From Streptomyces sp. Y2F8-2 (GTDB lineage Bacteria; Actinomycetota; Actinomycetes; Streptomycetales; Streptomycetaceae): a stretch of 64,000 bases of DNA. Shown piece after piece: positions 24,596 through 34,053 of this stretch (position 1 is its first letter; each line of letters opens with the position of its first letter). The position numbers were made by a program, and so were the translations under genes. The stretch covers positions 124,001-188,000 of the forward strand of contig NZ_BNGS01000003.1 of assembly GCF_014905555.1 (NCBI RefSeq), written 5' to 3'. Under the pieces are notes generated by a model, which ran no database searches, had not been told where the DNA came from, and saw nothing but the letters and a program-made list of their open reading frames with translations.

Positions 24596-26516
24596 CGATG
24601 GCCTCCTTGAACGCCGCGGCGAGCTGCTCCGCCTTGAACGGCATGCCGTTGACCTGGTTGTAGGAGTGGGCGTCGACCAGGTACTTCGCCCGGATCAGGG
24701 TGGCGAGCTGGCCGAGGTTCATCTCGGGGATCACCACCTTGTCGTAACGTCCCAGCACCGCGCCCAGATTCCGTGGGAACGGGTTGACGTGCCGCAGATG
24801 GGCCTGCGCGATCGACTCCCCGGCCGCACGCAGCCGACGTACGGCCGCGGTGATCGGCCCGTACGTCGAGCCCCAGCCGAGCACCAGGGTGCTCGCGCCG
24901 TGCGGGTCGTCCACCTCCACATCGGGTACCACGATCCCGTCGACCTTCGCCTGGCGGGTGCGGACCATGAAGTCGTGGTTGGCGGGGTCGTAGGAGATGT
25001 TGCCCGTGCCGTCCTGCTTCTCGATGCCGCCGATGCGGTGCTCCAGACCGGGCGTGCCCGGGAGCGCCCACGGGCGGGCCAGGGTCTGCGGGTCGCGCTT
25101 GTACGGCCAGAACACCTCGGTGCCGTCGTCCAGGGTGTGGTTCGGGCCCTGCGCGAACTGCACCCTGAGGTCGGGCAGCTCGTCCAGCTCGGGGATGCGC
25201 CACGGCTCCGAGCCGTTGGCCAGGTAGCCGTCGGACAGGAGGAAGACCGGGGTGCGGTAGGTCAGCGCGATCCGGGCCGCCTCCAGGGCCGCGTCGAAGC
25301 AGTCGGCCGGGGTGCGCGGGGCGACCACCGGGACCGGGGCCTCGCCGTTGCGGCCGTACATCGCCTGCAGCAGGTCCGCCTGCTCGGTCTTGGTGGGCAG
25401 ACCGGTGGACGGGCCGCCGCGCTGGATGTCGACGATCAGCAGCGGCAGCTCCAGCGAGACCGCGAGGCCGATGGTCTCGCTCTTGAGCGCGATGCCCGGC
25501 CCGGAGGTGGTGGTCACGGCCAGCGACCCGCCGAAGGCGGCACCGAGGGCCGCGCCGATGCCGGCGATCTCGTCCTCGGCCTGGAAGGTGCGCACACCGA
25601 AGTTCTTGTGCTTGGACAGCTCGTGCAGGATGTCCGAGGCCGGAGTGATCGGGTACGAGCCCAGGAACAGCGGCAGGTCCGCCTGGCGGGAGGCGGCGAT
25701 CAGGCCGTACGCCAGTGCCAGGTTCCCGGAGATGTTGCGGTAGGTGCCCACCGGGAACGCCTTGACGGCCGGGGCCACCTCGTAGGAGACCGCGAAGTCC
25801 TCCGTCGTCTCCCCGAAGTTCCACCCCGCCCGGAAGGCGGCGATGTTCGCGGCGGCGATGTCCGGCTTCTTCGCGAACTTCGTCCTCAGGAACGTCTCGG
25901 TGCCCTCGGTGGGCCGGTGGTACATCCAGCTCAGCAGGCCGAGCGCGAACATGTTCTTGCTGCGCTCTGCCTCCTTGCGGGTGAGGTCGAAGTCCTTCAG
26001 CGCCTCGACGGTGAGGGTGGTCAGCGGCACGGGGTGGACGTTGTAGCCGTCGAGCGAGCCGTCCTCAAGGGGAGAGGCGGCGTAGCCGACCTTCTGCATC
26101 GCGCGCTTGGTGAACTCGTCGGTGTTGACGATGATCTCCGCGCCGCGCGGCAGGTCGCCCACGTTGGCCTTCAGGGCCGCCGGGTTCATCGCCACCAGCA
26201 CGTTCGGGGCGTCGCCCGGGGTGAGGATGTCGTGGTCGGCGAAGTGCAGCTGGAACGACGACACACCCGGCAGCGTCCCGGCAGGGGCGCGGATCTCGGC
26301 GGGGAAGTTCGGCAGTGTGGACAGGTCGTTGCCGAAGGACGCCGTCTCCGAGGTGAAACGGTCGCCGGTGAGCTGCATACCGTCACCGGAGTCCCCCGCG
26401 AACCGGATGATCACCCGGTCCAGCCGGCGTACGTCCTTCGTGCCCGCCGGTTTGCGCTGTTCTCCTACGACGGTTCCGTCCGCCTGTCCCGCTGGACTGC
26501 TGACCTGGCTGGTCAC
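24588..26516 (-). CDS. korA: 2-oxoglutarate:ferredoxin oxidoreductase subunit alpha (gamma-alpha fusion)
   Basis: A 642-residue fused subunit. The N-terminal gamma domain is marked by IIRFAGDSGDGMQLTG (about 37-52). The alpha domain begins with YPITPASDILHELS and includes AEDEIAGIGAALGAAFGGSLA and TTSGPGIALKSE. It binds the 2-oxoacid/CoA with KorB. The GTG start at 26516 has GGGAGG upstream; longer in-frame starts exist but read poorly. The operon is korA-korB, with the two-component genes on the same strand 280 bases upstream. Confidence 0.94.
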   Translation of the reverse strand: MTSQVSSPAGQADGTVVGEQRKPAGTKDVRRLDRVIIRFAGDSGDGMQLTGDRFTSETASFGNDLSTLPNFPAEIRAPAGTLPGVSSFQLHFADHDILTPGDAPNVLVAMNPAALKANVGDLPRGAEIIVNTDEFTKRAMQKVGYAASPLEDGSLDGYNVHPVPLTTLTVEALKDFDLTRKEAERSKNMFALGLLSWMYHRPTEGTETFLRTKFAKKPDIAAANIAAFRAGWNFGETTEDFAVSYEVAPAVKAFPVGTYRNISGNLALAYGLIAASRQADLPLFLGSYPITPASDILHELSKHKNFGVRTFQAEDEIAGIGAALGAAFGGSLAVTTTSGPGIALKSETIGLAVSLELPLLIVDIQRGGPSTGLPTKTEQADLLQAMYGRNGEAPVPVVAPRTPADCFDAALEAARIALTYRTPVFLLSDGYLANGSEPWRIPELDELPDLRVQFAQGPNHTLDDGTEVFWPYKRDPQTLARPWALPGTPGLEHRIGGIEKQDGTGNISYDPANHDFMVRTRQAKVDGIVVPDVEVDDPHGASTLVLGWGSTYGPITAAVRRLRAAGESIAQAHLRHVNPFPRNLGAVLGRYDKVVIPEMNLGQLATLIRAKYLVDAHSYNQVNGMPFKAEQLAAAFKEAIDG

Positions 26517-26796
26517 TGAACTGGACCTCCCTCGAGGCGGCTGTCCGGGAGCGGCCGTCCCACCGGCCCTCCCAGGATCAACCCTACGTCGGTAAGGGTC
26601 GCCTTCCCTCGGCCGTTCGCATGATGGACACCATCGTGAGACGGTCGGGCGCCCCGACTTGTCATCATTTGTTCGCTCGCCCCCCGGGTGCTGCTCGTGA
26701 AAAGGCTCCCTGCTCGTCCTTGGGCCGGACTGGACGCGGCACCGGAGCCCGGTGGTGTCCGGATCCGGCAGCGCCGCCTGACACAGTCTCAGCTGT

Positions 26797-27468
26797 TCAG
26801 GAGTTGAGATAGGTGAGCACGGCCAGAACACGCCGGTGATCCCCGTCACTCGGGGACAGACCGAGCTTCAGGAAGATGTTGCTGACGTGCTTCTCGACGG
26901 CTCCGTCGCTCACGACGAGCTGCCGGGCGATCGCGGAGTTCGTCCGCCCCTCGGCCATCAGCCCGAGAACCTCCCGCTCCCGGGGGGTGAGCGCCGCCAG
27001 CACGTCCTGCTTACGGCTGCGCCCGAGCAGCTGTGCGACCACCTCGGGGTCCAGTGCGGTGCCTCCCTCTGCGACCCGCACGACGGCGTCCACGAACTCG
27101 CGCACCTCGGCGACCCTGTCTTTGAGCAGATAGCCGACGCCGCGACTGGAACCGGCCAGCAGTTCGGTGGCGTACCGCTCCTCCACGTACTGCGACAGCA
27201 CGAGGACACCGAGTCCGGGATACGCCCGGCGCAGCTGGACCGCGGCCCGGACGCCCTCGTCCGTGTGGGTCGGCGGCATCCGCACGTCGGCGACGACGAC
27301 ATCGGGCAACCCGTCCTGGTCCGCCAGCTCGGTGATGGTCTTGATCAGCGCCTCCGCGTCCCCGACACCGGCGACGACGTCATGCCCACGGTCGGTCAGC
27401 AGCCGGGTCAGTCCCTCCCTGAGCAGCACAGAATCCTCGGCGATGACGACCCGCACCCTGTCCTCCAC
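26797..27468 (-). CDS. NarL/LuxR-family response regulator
   Basis: A 223-residue two-component regulator. The receiver domain has acidic residues Glu11-Asp12, phospho-acceptor Asp61 in VVVADVRMPP, and Lys in YLLKDR. The C-terminal LuxR helix-turn-helix is LTPREREVLGLMAEGRTNSAIARQL. Two DesK-type kinases lie just upstream on the same strand, so one regulator is probably shared by both. Its nearest targets are korAB downstream and the nuo operon on the far side. Confidence 0.94.
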   Translation of the reverse strand: MEDRVRVVIAEDSVLLREGLTRLLTDRGHDVVAGVGDAEALIKTITELADQDGLPDVVVADVRMPPTHTDEGVRAAVQLRRAYPGLGVLVLSQYVEERYATELLAGSSRGVGYLLKDRVAEVREFVDAVVRVAEGGTALDPEVVAQLLGRSRKQDVLAALTPREREVLGLMAEGRTNSAIARQLVVSDGAVEKHVSNIFLKLGLSPSDGDHRRVLAVLTYLNS

Positions 27469-27813
27469 GATCCCCCGGCCCCCACAACCTGTCTCCGACC
27501 CGCACGACAGGCTCCAGCATTCCAGGATCGGGGCTTGCGCGGGGTGGCCGGCGGGGGAAAGGGGGGTGTGTCAGGCGGATGGGCGGGGTGGGGGTGGGGC
27601 TCGGCCCTCTAGCAGTGCTTCGGGGGCGCGGCGACAGGCCGATGGGCGAGGCCTGGGGGCGCGGCGTCGAGTCGGGCAGTGGGGCGGGGCGGTGTCCCGG
27701 GCAGGGGTCCAGGGGACGCAGTCCCCGGCGGGGGAGCCGGGGGCGGAGCCCCGGGGAGGGGACGGGTAAGGGCGGCGGGGGCGGAACCGTTCGGTGCCGC
27801 ACCGCCGGGGGCC
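27469..27813. other. 345-bp GC-rich intergenic region
   Basis: No gene is seen between the response regulator and the first kinase. The middle holds two dyads of a kind common in Streptomyces intergenic DNA: GGGGAC-GCA-GTCCCC (27712-27726) and CCGGGG/CCCCGG (27737-27742 and 27749-27754). They could be dispersed palindromic repeats or terminators for the kinase transcript. Confidence 0.55.
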
Positions 27814-29163
27814 CTACGCCCGCCAGGGCAACTCCGCGGTGATCCGCGTGGGCCCCCCGACCGGCGAATCCACCACCAGCACCCCGTCCACCGCATCGAG
27901 CCGCCCCGCCAGTCCTGCCAGCCCCGACCCGCCGGAGGCGTCGGCACCCCCGACCCCGTCGTCGGACACCTGCAGCAGAAGCCGGTCCTCCGCCTGCCAC
28001 ACGTCCACCGCCGCCCGCGACGCCCGCGCATGCTTGCTGACGTTCTGCAGCAGCTCCGACACCGTGAAGTAGGCGATCCCCTCGATCGCCGCCGCCGGCC
28101 GCGACGGCAGGTCCACCTCCACCTCCACCGGCACGGCGCACCGCGACGCCACCGCCGACAGTGCGGCATCGAGGCCGCGGTCGGTGAGGACCGCCGGATG
28201 GATCCCACGGGCCAGGTCCCGCAGCTCCTGCAGCGCCGTCTTCACCTCGCCGTGCGCGTCCTCCACCATCCGCGCCGCCGCCTGCGGATCCTCCGTGAGC
28301 TTCTCCTTCGCCAGCCCCAGGTCCATGGCCAACGCCACCAGCCGTGCCTGTGCCCCGTCGTGCAGGTCCCGCTCGATGCGCCGCAGATCCGCCGCCGCCG
28401 TGTCCACCACCGCCCCGCGGTCCGACTCCAGCTCCACCACCCGGGTCGCCAACCGCGACGGCCCCAGCAGCCCGTGCACCAGCAGCCGGTCCACGGTCGT
28501 CAGCCCCCGGACGATCCAGGGCGTGGCCAGTGTGATCAGCAGCCCCACCAGCGCGGTCACCGTGATCTCGAACGGGCTGTCGAGGTACACGTGGTGCGTC
28601 TCGTCGCCGTACAGCTGGATCCCGCCCTGACCGACGTACACCGGGAACACCCAGAACCACAGCGGATACGTCAGCAGCGCCCACCCGCACGTCCAGAAAC
28701 TCACCCCCACCGAGAACGAGAACACCGCCCACGGGAAATGCAGCACCGAGTACAGCATGTGCCGCCACGACGTCCCGCTCTTGAGCATCGCCCCCATCCA
28801 CGCCATCGCCCCGTGCCCGTTCATCCGCAGCGGCTCGGGAGCGGCCACCTCCAGCCCCAGCAGCCCCCGCGCCCTGGCCCGCTCCAGCGCCCCGAACCCG
28901 CGGCACCCGGCGAGCGCCGCCGCGAGCACCGGGATGCCCAGGAACGTCACCAGCAGCCCGGCCCCGATCGAGAACATCGTGACGCCGTAGGTGAACATCG
29001 CGATCCCGATCGGCAGGTTCAGCAGCAGGTAGCAGAACTCGCCCCAGCTGCGCGCCTCGATCGGCGCCCGCAGCGCCACCGGAAGCCGGTGCGGCCGCCC
29101 CCCGGCTCCCTCGGATCCAGGGCCGCCCCACTCTCCGTACCCCTGCCCGTACTGCGTGGCCAT
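27814..29163 (-). CDS. DesK-type sensor histidine kinase (copy 1)
   Basis: A 449-residue membrane kinase. The N-terminal sensor region has several hydrophobic segments (FCYLLLNLPIGIAMFTYGVTMF, VTFLGIPVLAAALA). HisKA_3 has the phospho-acceptor His in RRIERDLHDGAQARL. The ATPase has the N-box TVSELLQNVSKHARAS and G-box DDGVGG. It is closely similar to the kinase at 29304 through the whole transmitter, so the two are a tandem duplication with divergent sensors. The start chosen is ATG 29163; longer starts run into the spacer. Confidence 0.92.
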   Translation of the reverse strand: MATQYGQGYGEWGGPGSEGAGGRPHRLPVALRAPIEARSWGEFCYLLLNLPIGIAMFTYGVTMFSIGAGLLVTFLGIPVLAAALAGCRGFGALERARARGLLGLEVAAPEPLRMNGHGAMAWMGAMLKSGTSWRHMLYSVLHFPWAVFSFSVGVSFWTCGWALLTYPLWFWVFPVYVGQGGIQLYGDETHHVYLDSPFEITVTALVGLLITLATPWIVRGLTTVDRLLVHGLLGPSRLATRVVELESDRGAVVDTAAADLRRIERDLHDGAQARLVALAMDLGLAKEKLTEDPQAAARMVEDAHGEVKTALQELRDLARGIHPAVLTDRGLDAALSAVASRCAVPVEVEVDLPSRPAAAIEGIAYFTVSELLQNVSKHARASRAAVDVWQAEDRLLLQVSDDGVGGADASGGSGLAGLAGRLDAVDGVLVVDSPVGGPTRITAELPWRA

Positions 29164-29303
29164 CGGCTCGTCCGTTCTGCTGGTCGTCCACCCCGGTTCG
29201 TGCCTCCACCCTCCTGTGTCCGCGCCCGCCCGGCCATGCAGCGCGTCGGCGTCTTCATCCGGGGGTTTTCCCCACCCCGGACACGCCCCGGGACGTCTCT
29301 CCG

Positions 29304-30500
29304 CTACCTTCGCCGCCGTCCCTCGTCCCCGCGGTCCCGCCACGGCAGCTCCGCCGTGATCGTCGTCGGACCGCCCACCGGCGAGTCGACGACGAACAGG
29401 CCGTCGACCGCGTCCAGTCGCTCCGCGAGCCCTGCCATGCCCGTGCCGCCCTCGAGGCGCGCGCCCCCGCGGCCGTCGTCCGACACCTGGATGAGCAGCC
29501 GTTCGTCCGCCCGCCACACCTCCACGGAGGCGGACCTGGCCCGGCTGTGCTTGCTGATGTTCTGCAACAGCTCGGAGACCGTGAAGTAGGCGATGCCCTC
29601 GATCGCCGCGGCCGGTCTCGCATCGAGGTCCACGGTGACCTTCACCGGCACCGTGCAGCGCGTGGCGACCGACGACAGCGCGGCGTCGAGGCCGCGGTCG
29701 GTGAGGACCGCCGGATGGATGCCGCGGGCGAGGTCCCGCAGCTCCCGCAGAGCCAGCTTCACCTCGCCGTGCGCCTCGTCGACCATCGCCGCCGCCGAGT
29801 CCGGGTCCTCGAGCAGCTTCTCCTTCGCGAGGCCGAGTCCCATCGCCAGGTTCACCAGGCGCGCCTGCGCCCCGTCGTGCAGGTCGCGCTCGATGCGCCG
29901 CAGGTCGGCCGCCGCCGTGTCCACGACCACCCCACGGTCGGACTCCAGTTCGGCGATACGCCGCTCCAGCTCGTCGGAGGGGGACAGCAGACCGCGCACC
30001 ATCGCCCGGTCCACATTGCTGAGCCCGCGCGCGAGCAACGGCAGAACCGGCCACAGTACGAACAGCGACATGAACGTCACCGTGAAGCTCAGGATCCCCC
30101 AGGGCAGCCGGACGAAGTCGTACAGGAGAGTCCGCCAGCCCACCGGGTCCTTCAGCGTCATCGACAGCCACTGCACCATCCCGCCGCTCTTGCGCAGCGT
30201 CAGCGGAGTCGGCTCCTCCACCCGCACCCCGAGCAGCGCCCTGGCCCGCGCCCGCTCCAGCTTGCCCAGCTGCCGCGCGCCCAGCAGGCCGGCCGCGAGC
30301 AGCGGGATACCGATCACGGTCACCGTCAGCGCCCCACCTGTGGACAGCACCGTGACCACGTAGGTGAACCCGATCAGCGACATCGGCAGGTTCGCCAGGA
30401 GATGTGCGATCTCCCGCCAGGTGGCCCCGTCGAGGGCCAGGCGCACCGGCGGCGGCCGCTCGCCGTCCAGCAGTCCCTGGCTCTTACTGCGTTCGGTCAT
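29304..30500 (-). CDS. DesK-type sensor histidine kinase (copy 2)
   Basis: A 398-residue paralogue of the neighbouring kinase, with the same transmitter (RRIERDLHDGAQARL, ARGIHPAVLTDRGLDAALS, TVSELLQNISKHSRAR) but a shorter, different membrane sensor (LANLPMSLIGFTYVVTVLS, LSFTVTFMSLFVLWPVLPLL). It is the first gene of the minus-strand signalling unit and is divergent from nuoA across 361 bases. The signal is unknown; membrane or redox state would fit the gene context. Confidence 0.92.
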   Translation of the reverse strand: MTERSKSQGLLDGERPPPVRLALDGATWREIAHLLANLPMSLIGFTYVVTVLSTGGALTVTVIGIPLLAAGLLGARQLGKLERARARALLGVRVEEPTPLTLRKSGGMVQWLSMTLKDPVGWRTLLYDFVRLPWGILSFTVTFMSLFVLWPVLPLLARGLSNVDRAMVRGLLSPSDELERRIAELESDRGVVVDTAAADLRRIERDLHDGAQARLVNLAMGLGLAKEKLLEDPDSAAAMVDEAHGEVKLALRELRDLARGIHPAVLTDRGLDAALSSVATRCTVPVKVTVDLDARPAAAIEGIAYFTVSELLQNISKHSRARSASVEVWRADERLLIQVSDDGRGGARLEGGTGMAGLAERLDAVDGLFVVDSPVGGPTTITAELPWRDRGDEGRRRR

Positions 30501-30540
30501 GTCCCCCCGACCTCATTCGTTCATGGCCCCGGCCAGTCGG

Positions 30541-30584
30541 CCGGCCGACCAGCCGACCAGCCGGCCGACCAGCCGGCCGACCAG
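30541..30584. repeat. 12-bp tandem repeat
   Basis: CCGGCCGACCAG occurs at 30541-30552, 30561-30572 and 30573-30584, with an 8-bp truncated copy CCGACCAG at 30553-30560 between. It lies in the 361-bp region between the kinase gene and nuoA, which otherwise has only a candidate nuo promoter. It may be replication-slippage variation or a binding array. Confidence 0.75.
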
Positions 30585-30762
30585 GCTGCCGCGCCCCGCG
30601 CCGTCGCACCATGAGGCCGACCGCCATGGCCGCCTCGGGGTGTCTCCACCCTCCGCCGATCCGGCCGTCGCGAGAGGTGATCCGAGCCGTGCCAGGGGTA
30701 CGTGATGCGAGCCGTACGGCGAGTGAGGTGCGTACCAGGGCATCTCGAGGAGCGACGGGCTG

Positions 30763-30791
30763 CTTACCCTCTCTTTAGCAGGGCCTAGACT
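30763..30791 (+). promoter_or_regulatory. candidate nuo operon promoter
   Basis: A -10-like TAGACT (30786-30791) with a weak -35-like CTTACC (30763-30768), 17 bases apart, about 70 bases upstream of nuoA. No other better match is seen between 30501 and 30861. Confidence 0.35.
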
Positions 30792-30861
30792 CCCGTGCGT
30801 ACAGATCGTCGAATCACAGCAATTTCACCAGGGTCACGAGGTCAGGGAGCGAGGGGCTGAC

Positions 30862-31263
30862 GTGCCGCATCCGACCGCCGTCGCTGTCGTGGCGGCGGAC
30901 TACTTCCAGTCCTACTCCGTCGTCGGGCTGCTCGCCGTCGTCGGCGTGCTCTTCGTCGCCGTCGCCTTCGGCGCGGGCAGGCTGCTGCGCCCCGTCGTGC
31001 CCACGCCGGAGAAGCTGCTGACGTACGAGTGCGGCGTCGACCCCGTCGGCGAGGGCTGGGCCCACACGCAGGTCCGCTACTACGTCTACGCGTTCCTGTA
31101 CGTGATCTTCGCGGTGGACTCGATCTTCCTCTTCCCGTGGGCCACGGTCTTCGCCGATCCGCGGTACGGAGCGACCACCCTCGTGGAGATGTTCGTCTTC
31201 CTCGGCTTCCTGGCCGTGGGACTGCTCTACGCGTACAAGAAGGGGGTCCTGACATGGACGTGA
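30862..31263 (+). CDS. nuoA: NADH-quinone oxidoreductase subunit A
   Basis: A 133-residue membrane subunit of NDH-1 with three hydrophobic segments. Family signature: [31 protein letters not shown] followed by DSIFLFPWA, including the Cys-containing loop near the quinone site. The GTG start at 30862 follows GGGAGCGAGGGG. First gene of a ten-gene operon; its stop overlaps nuoB. Confidence 0.94.
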   Translation: MPHPTAVAVVAADYFQSYSVVGLLAVVGVLFVAVAFGAGRLLRPVVPTPEKLLTYECGVDPVGEGWAHTQVRYYVYAFLYVIFAVDSIFLFPWATVFADPRYGATTLVEMFVFLGFLAVGLLYAYKKGVLTWT

Positions 31264-31895
31264 ACCCCTCGACCACCGAGGCCACGGAGGCCACCGAGGC
31301 CACCGGTCCTGTGCTGCTTCCGGAGCCCAAGAGGCTGGGCGCACTGGCCCGCCTCGCCCCGGAGCCGATGAAGGTGATCCTGAACTGGGGACGCCGCTAC
31401 TCGCTCTGGGTCTTCAACTTCGGCCTCGCCTGCTGCGCGATCGAGTTCATCGCCGCGTCCATGGCCCGCCACGACTTCATCCGCCTGGGAGTCATCCCCT
31501 TCGCGCCGGGCCCGCGCCAGGCCGACCTGATGGTGGTGTCCGGCACGGTCACGGACAAGATGGCCCCGGCCGTCAAACGCCTGTACGAGCAGATGCCCGA
31601 GCCGAAGTACGTCATCTCGTTCGGCGCATGTTCGAACTGCGGCGGCCCGTACTGGGACTCCTACTCCGTCACCAAGGGCGTCGACCAGATCATCCCGGTG
31701 GACGTGTACGTCCCCGGCTGCCCCCCGCGTCCCGAGGCACTGCTCCAGGGCATCCTCAAGCTCCAGGAGAAGATCGCGCGCGAGTCGCTGGGGGAGCGGT
31801 ACGGCTCCTCGCGGCCGTCCACCGCGGCCCTGCAGAGCGGCCTGGTCCAGCCGCCGTCCTCGGCCCCCGAACAGGATCAGCGGGAGGGGCGATGA
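31254..31895 (+). CDS. nuoB: NADH-quinone oxidoreductase subunit B
   Basis: The 213-residue subunit that carries iron-sulfur cluster N2, last in the chain to quinone. Cluster ligands are the adjacent Cys pair in [10 protein letters not shown], the Cys in [14 protein letters not shown] and [10 protein letters not shown]. It is longer than usual because of an N-terminal [11 protein letters not shown] run and a 30-residue hydrophilic tail. Start ATG 31254 overlaps nuoA by ten bases and its end overlaps nuoC (ATGA). Its normal partner NuoD is not encoded in this operon. Confidence 0.94.
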   Translation: MDVNPSTTEATEATEATGPVLLPEPKRLGALARLAPEPMKVILNWGRRYSLWVFNFGLACCAIEFIAASMARHDFIRLGVIPFAPGPRQADLMVVSGTVTDKMAPAVKRLYEQMPEPKYVISFGACSNCGGPYWDSYSVTKGVDQIIPVDVYVPGCPPRPEALLQGILKLQEKIARESLGERYGSSRPSTAALQSGLVQPPSSAPEQDQREGR

Positions 31896-33088
31896 CCGCC
31901 GTCGGCTGGCTGCCCGCGTCCGCCGAGGATCTCTTCGGCCCCGAGGCCACGGCCGAGGAGTCGTACGAGGTCCTGACCGTCGACGTGACCCCGACGGGCT
32001 GGACCGAGGCGCTCCGGGTCGCGCGCGACGAGCTGGGCTGCACGTACTTCGACTGGCTGAGCGCGGTCGACGAACCGGGCACGGGCCTGCGCGTCTCGGC
32101 CCACGTGGTGGCCCTTTCCCCGGTCCGCCGCCTCCTGGTCCGTACGACCGTCCCGCACGAGGCCCCGGTCCTGCCCACCGCCGTGGACGTCTACGCGGGC
32201 GCCGCCTGGCACGAACGCGAGACCCACGAGATGTTCGGCATCACCTTCGAGGGCCACCCGGCGCTGGACCACCTGCTCCTGCCCGAGGGCTTCGAAGGCC
32301 ACCCGCTGCGCAAGGACTTCGTGCTGGCGGCCCGGGTCGCCAAGGCATGGCCCGGTGCGAAGGAACCGGGCGAGTCCGACCATGGTGGCCCCAAGCGCCG
32401 CCAGATGCTGCCCCCGGGCGTCCCCGACCCGAACGAGTGGGGCCCCCTCAAGGGCCAGCTCCCCCCGGCCCCCGCCCGCCCGGCCCGAGCCGCAGGCCGA
32501 GCGGCGGGCGAACGCCCCGTACGCCGCACCCGCACGGCAACGGAGGGCTCCGCGAGCCAGGCCCCCGCCGCAGGCGAGCCCGCGGAGACGGCGCCGCCGC
32601 GGCGTGCCCGCAGCGCGTCGCAGGGTTCGGCCTCGCAACGGGCCGAGGGCGGTGCCGAGCCGGCGGCTCCCTCCGCTGGGCCGCGCCGTGCGCGGAGTGC
32701 CTCCGAGGGTTCGGCTTCCCAGCGCGCCGAGGCCCCGGCAGCCGAGGGCACGCCCCGGAGGCCCGCCCCCGCCCCCCGCAGCTCGGACGCCCCCTGGCAC
32801 CACGCCCGCCCGGCCTTCGACGAGCCGGAGCCCGCCGCCCCGGAGCGTCCGGCGAAGCCCGCGACCGAACCGGACAAGCCCGCGACCGAACCCGCGAGCC
32901 CCGCGCCCCGAGCTGCGGAGGCCGACACCGCTCCCGCGGCGGAGCCCGACGCGACCGGCGGCGAAGCCCACCGTGGCGAAGCCCGTCCCGGCGACACCCG
33001 GCCCGACGGCGCGCAGCAGACCCCCGAGTCCCCGAAGTCCCCGAAGAAGTCCCCGAACCCCGACGACCCCACAGGAGGCACGCAGTGA
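31892..33088 (+). CDS. nuoC: NADH-quinone oxidoreductase subunit C with long repeat-bearing C-terminal extension
   Basis: The first 165 or so residues are an ordinary NuoC (30 kDa) domain: [34 protein letters not shown], and [16 protein letters not shown]. The remaining 230 residues are a disordered-looking Pro/Ala/Arg/Glu tail. It has imperfect repeats, [27 protein letters not shown] and [16 protein letters not shown], then [18 protein letters not shown] and a Lys/Pro end. The family is usually 150-250 residues, so this copy (398) is much longer. The tail function is unknown. ATGA overlap with nuoB and GTGA with nuoH. Confidence 0.92.
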   Translation: MTAVGWLPASAEDLFGPEATAEESYEVLTVDVTPTGWTEALRVARDELGCTYFDWLSAVDEPGTGLRVSAHVVALSPVRRLLVRTTVPHEAPVLPTAVDVYAGAAWHERETHEMFGITFEGHPALDHLLLPEGFEGHPLRKDFVLAARVAKAWPGAKEPGESDHGGPKRRQMLPPGVPDPNEWGPLKGQLPPAPARPARAAGRAAGERPVRRTRTATEGSASQAPAAGEPAETAPPRRARSASQGSASQRAEGGAEPAAPSAGPRRARSASEGSASQRAEAPAAEGTPRRPAPAPRSSDAPWHHARPAFDEPEPAAPERPAKPATEPDKPATEPASPAPRAAEADTAPAAEPDATGGEAHRGEARPGDTRPDGAQQTPESPKSPKKSPNPDDPTGGTQ

Positions 33089-34053
33089 ACGGCGCTCTCG
33101 ACGTCGGCCTGCGACTCCTCGTCGTGTTCGTCGTCTTCCTCACCTTCCCCCTGATCGTCGGCCAGACCGAACACAAGGTCATGGCCCATATGCAGGGCCG
33201 CCTCGGCCCCATGTACGCGGGCGGCTTCCACGGCTGGGCCCAGCTCGTCGCCGACGGCGTGAAGTTCGCGCAGAAGGAGGACGTCGTCCCGGCGGGCGCG
33301 GACCGCCGTATCTTCCAGCTGGCCCCCGCCGTGGCCCTGCTGCCGTACCTCCTCGTCCTCCTCGCCATCCCGATCGGCCCGAGCGAGGGTGCCGTCGGCC
33401 AGGTCGTCGACGCGGGCATCTTCTTCGTCCTCGCGGTCATGGGCGTCGGCGTCCTCGGCTCCCTCATGGCGGGGTGGGCCTCCGCCAACAAGTTCTCCCT
33501 CCTCGGCGGCCTCCGCACCGCCGCCCAGCTCCTCGCCTACGAACTCCCCATGCTGCTCGCCGCCGCCTCGGTGGCCATGGCGGCGGGCACCGTCTCGCTC
33601 CCCGGCATCCTCGACGCCTTCCACTGGTGGTGGCTGCCCTGGCAGATCGTCGGCGCGATCGTCTTCTTCGTCGCCGGCCTCGCCGAGCTGCAACGCCCGC
33701 CCTTCGACATGCCCGTCGCCGACTCGGAGATCATCTTCGGCGCGTACACCGAGTACACCGGCCTCCGTTTCGCCCTGTTCCTCCTCGCCGAGTACGCCGG
33801 GATCATCGTCCTGTGCGGACTGACCACCGTCCTCTTCCTGGGCGGCTGGCACGGCCCATGGGGCGCCGACGGCCTCGGCTGGCTCTGGACGCTGCTGAAG
33901 ACCGCGATCCTCGCCTTCGTCGTCATCTGGCTGCGCGTCACCTACCCCCGGCTGCGCGAGGACCAGCTCCAGAAGCTCTCCTGGACCCTCCTCATCCCCC
34001 TGTCCCTCGCCCAGATCGCCCTCACCGGCATCGTCAAGGTGGTGATCTCCTAG
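33085..34053 (+). CDS. nuoH: NADH-quinone oxidoreductase subunit H
   Basis: A 322-residue membrane subunit joining the pumping arm to the peripheral arm and forming part of the quinone tunnel. Eight hydrophobic segments; conserved [40 protein letters not shown] with the acidic loop after, and AEYAGI. The GTG start overlaps the nuoC stop and follows AGGAGG. Confidence 0.94.
   Translation: MNGALDVGLRLLVVFVVFLTFPLIVGQTEHKVMAHMQGRLGPMYAGGFHGWAQLVADGVKFAQKEDVVPAGADRRIFQLAPAVALLPYLLVLLAIPIGPSEGAVGQVVDAGIFFVLAVMGVGVLGSLMAGWASANKFSLLGGLRTAAQLLAYELPMLLAAASVAMAAGTVSLPGILDAFHWWWLPWQIVGAIVFFVAGLAELQRPPFDMPVADSEIIFGAYTEYTGLRFALFLLAEYAGIIVLCGLTTVLFLGGWHGPWGADGLGWLWTLLKTAILAFVVIWLRVTYPRLREDQLQKLSWTLLIPLSLAQIALTGIVKVVIS

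Noticed and set aside
31892..33088. Possibility that the NuoC extension hides a degraded NuoD
   Set aside because: The tail has no NuoD motifs and is Pro/Ala/Arg repeat sequence; nuoH overlaps its end in normal operon style.
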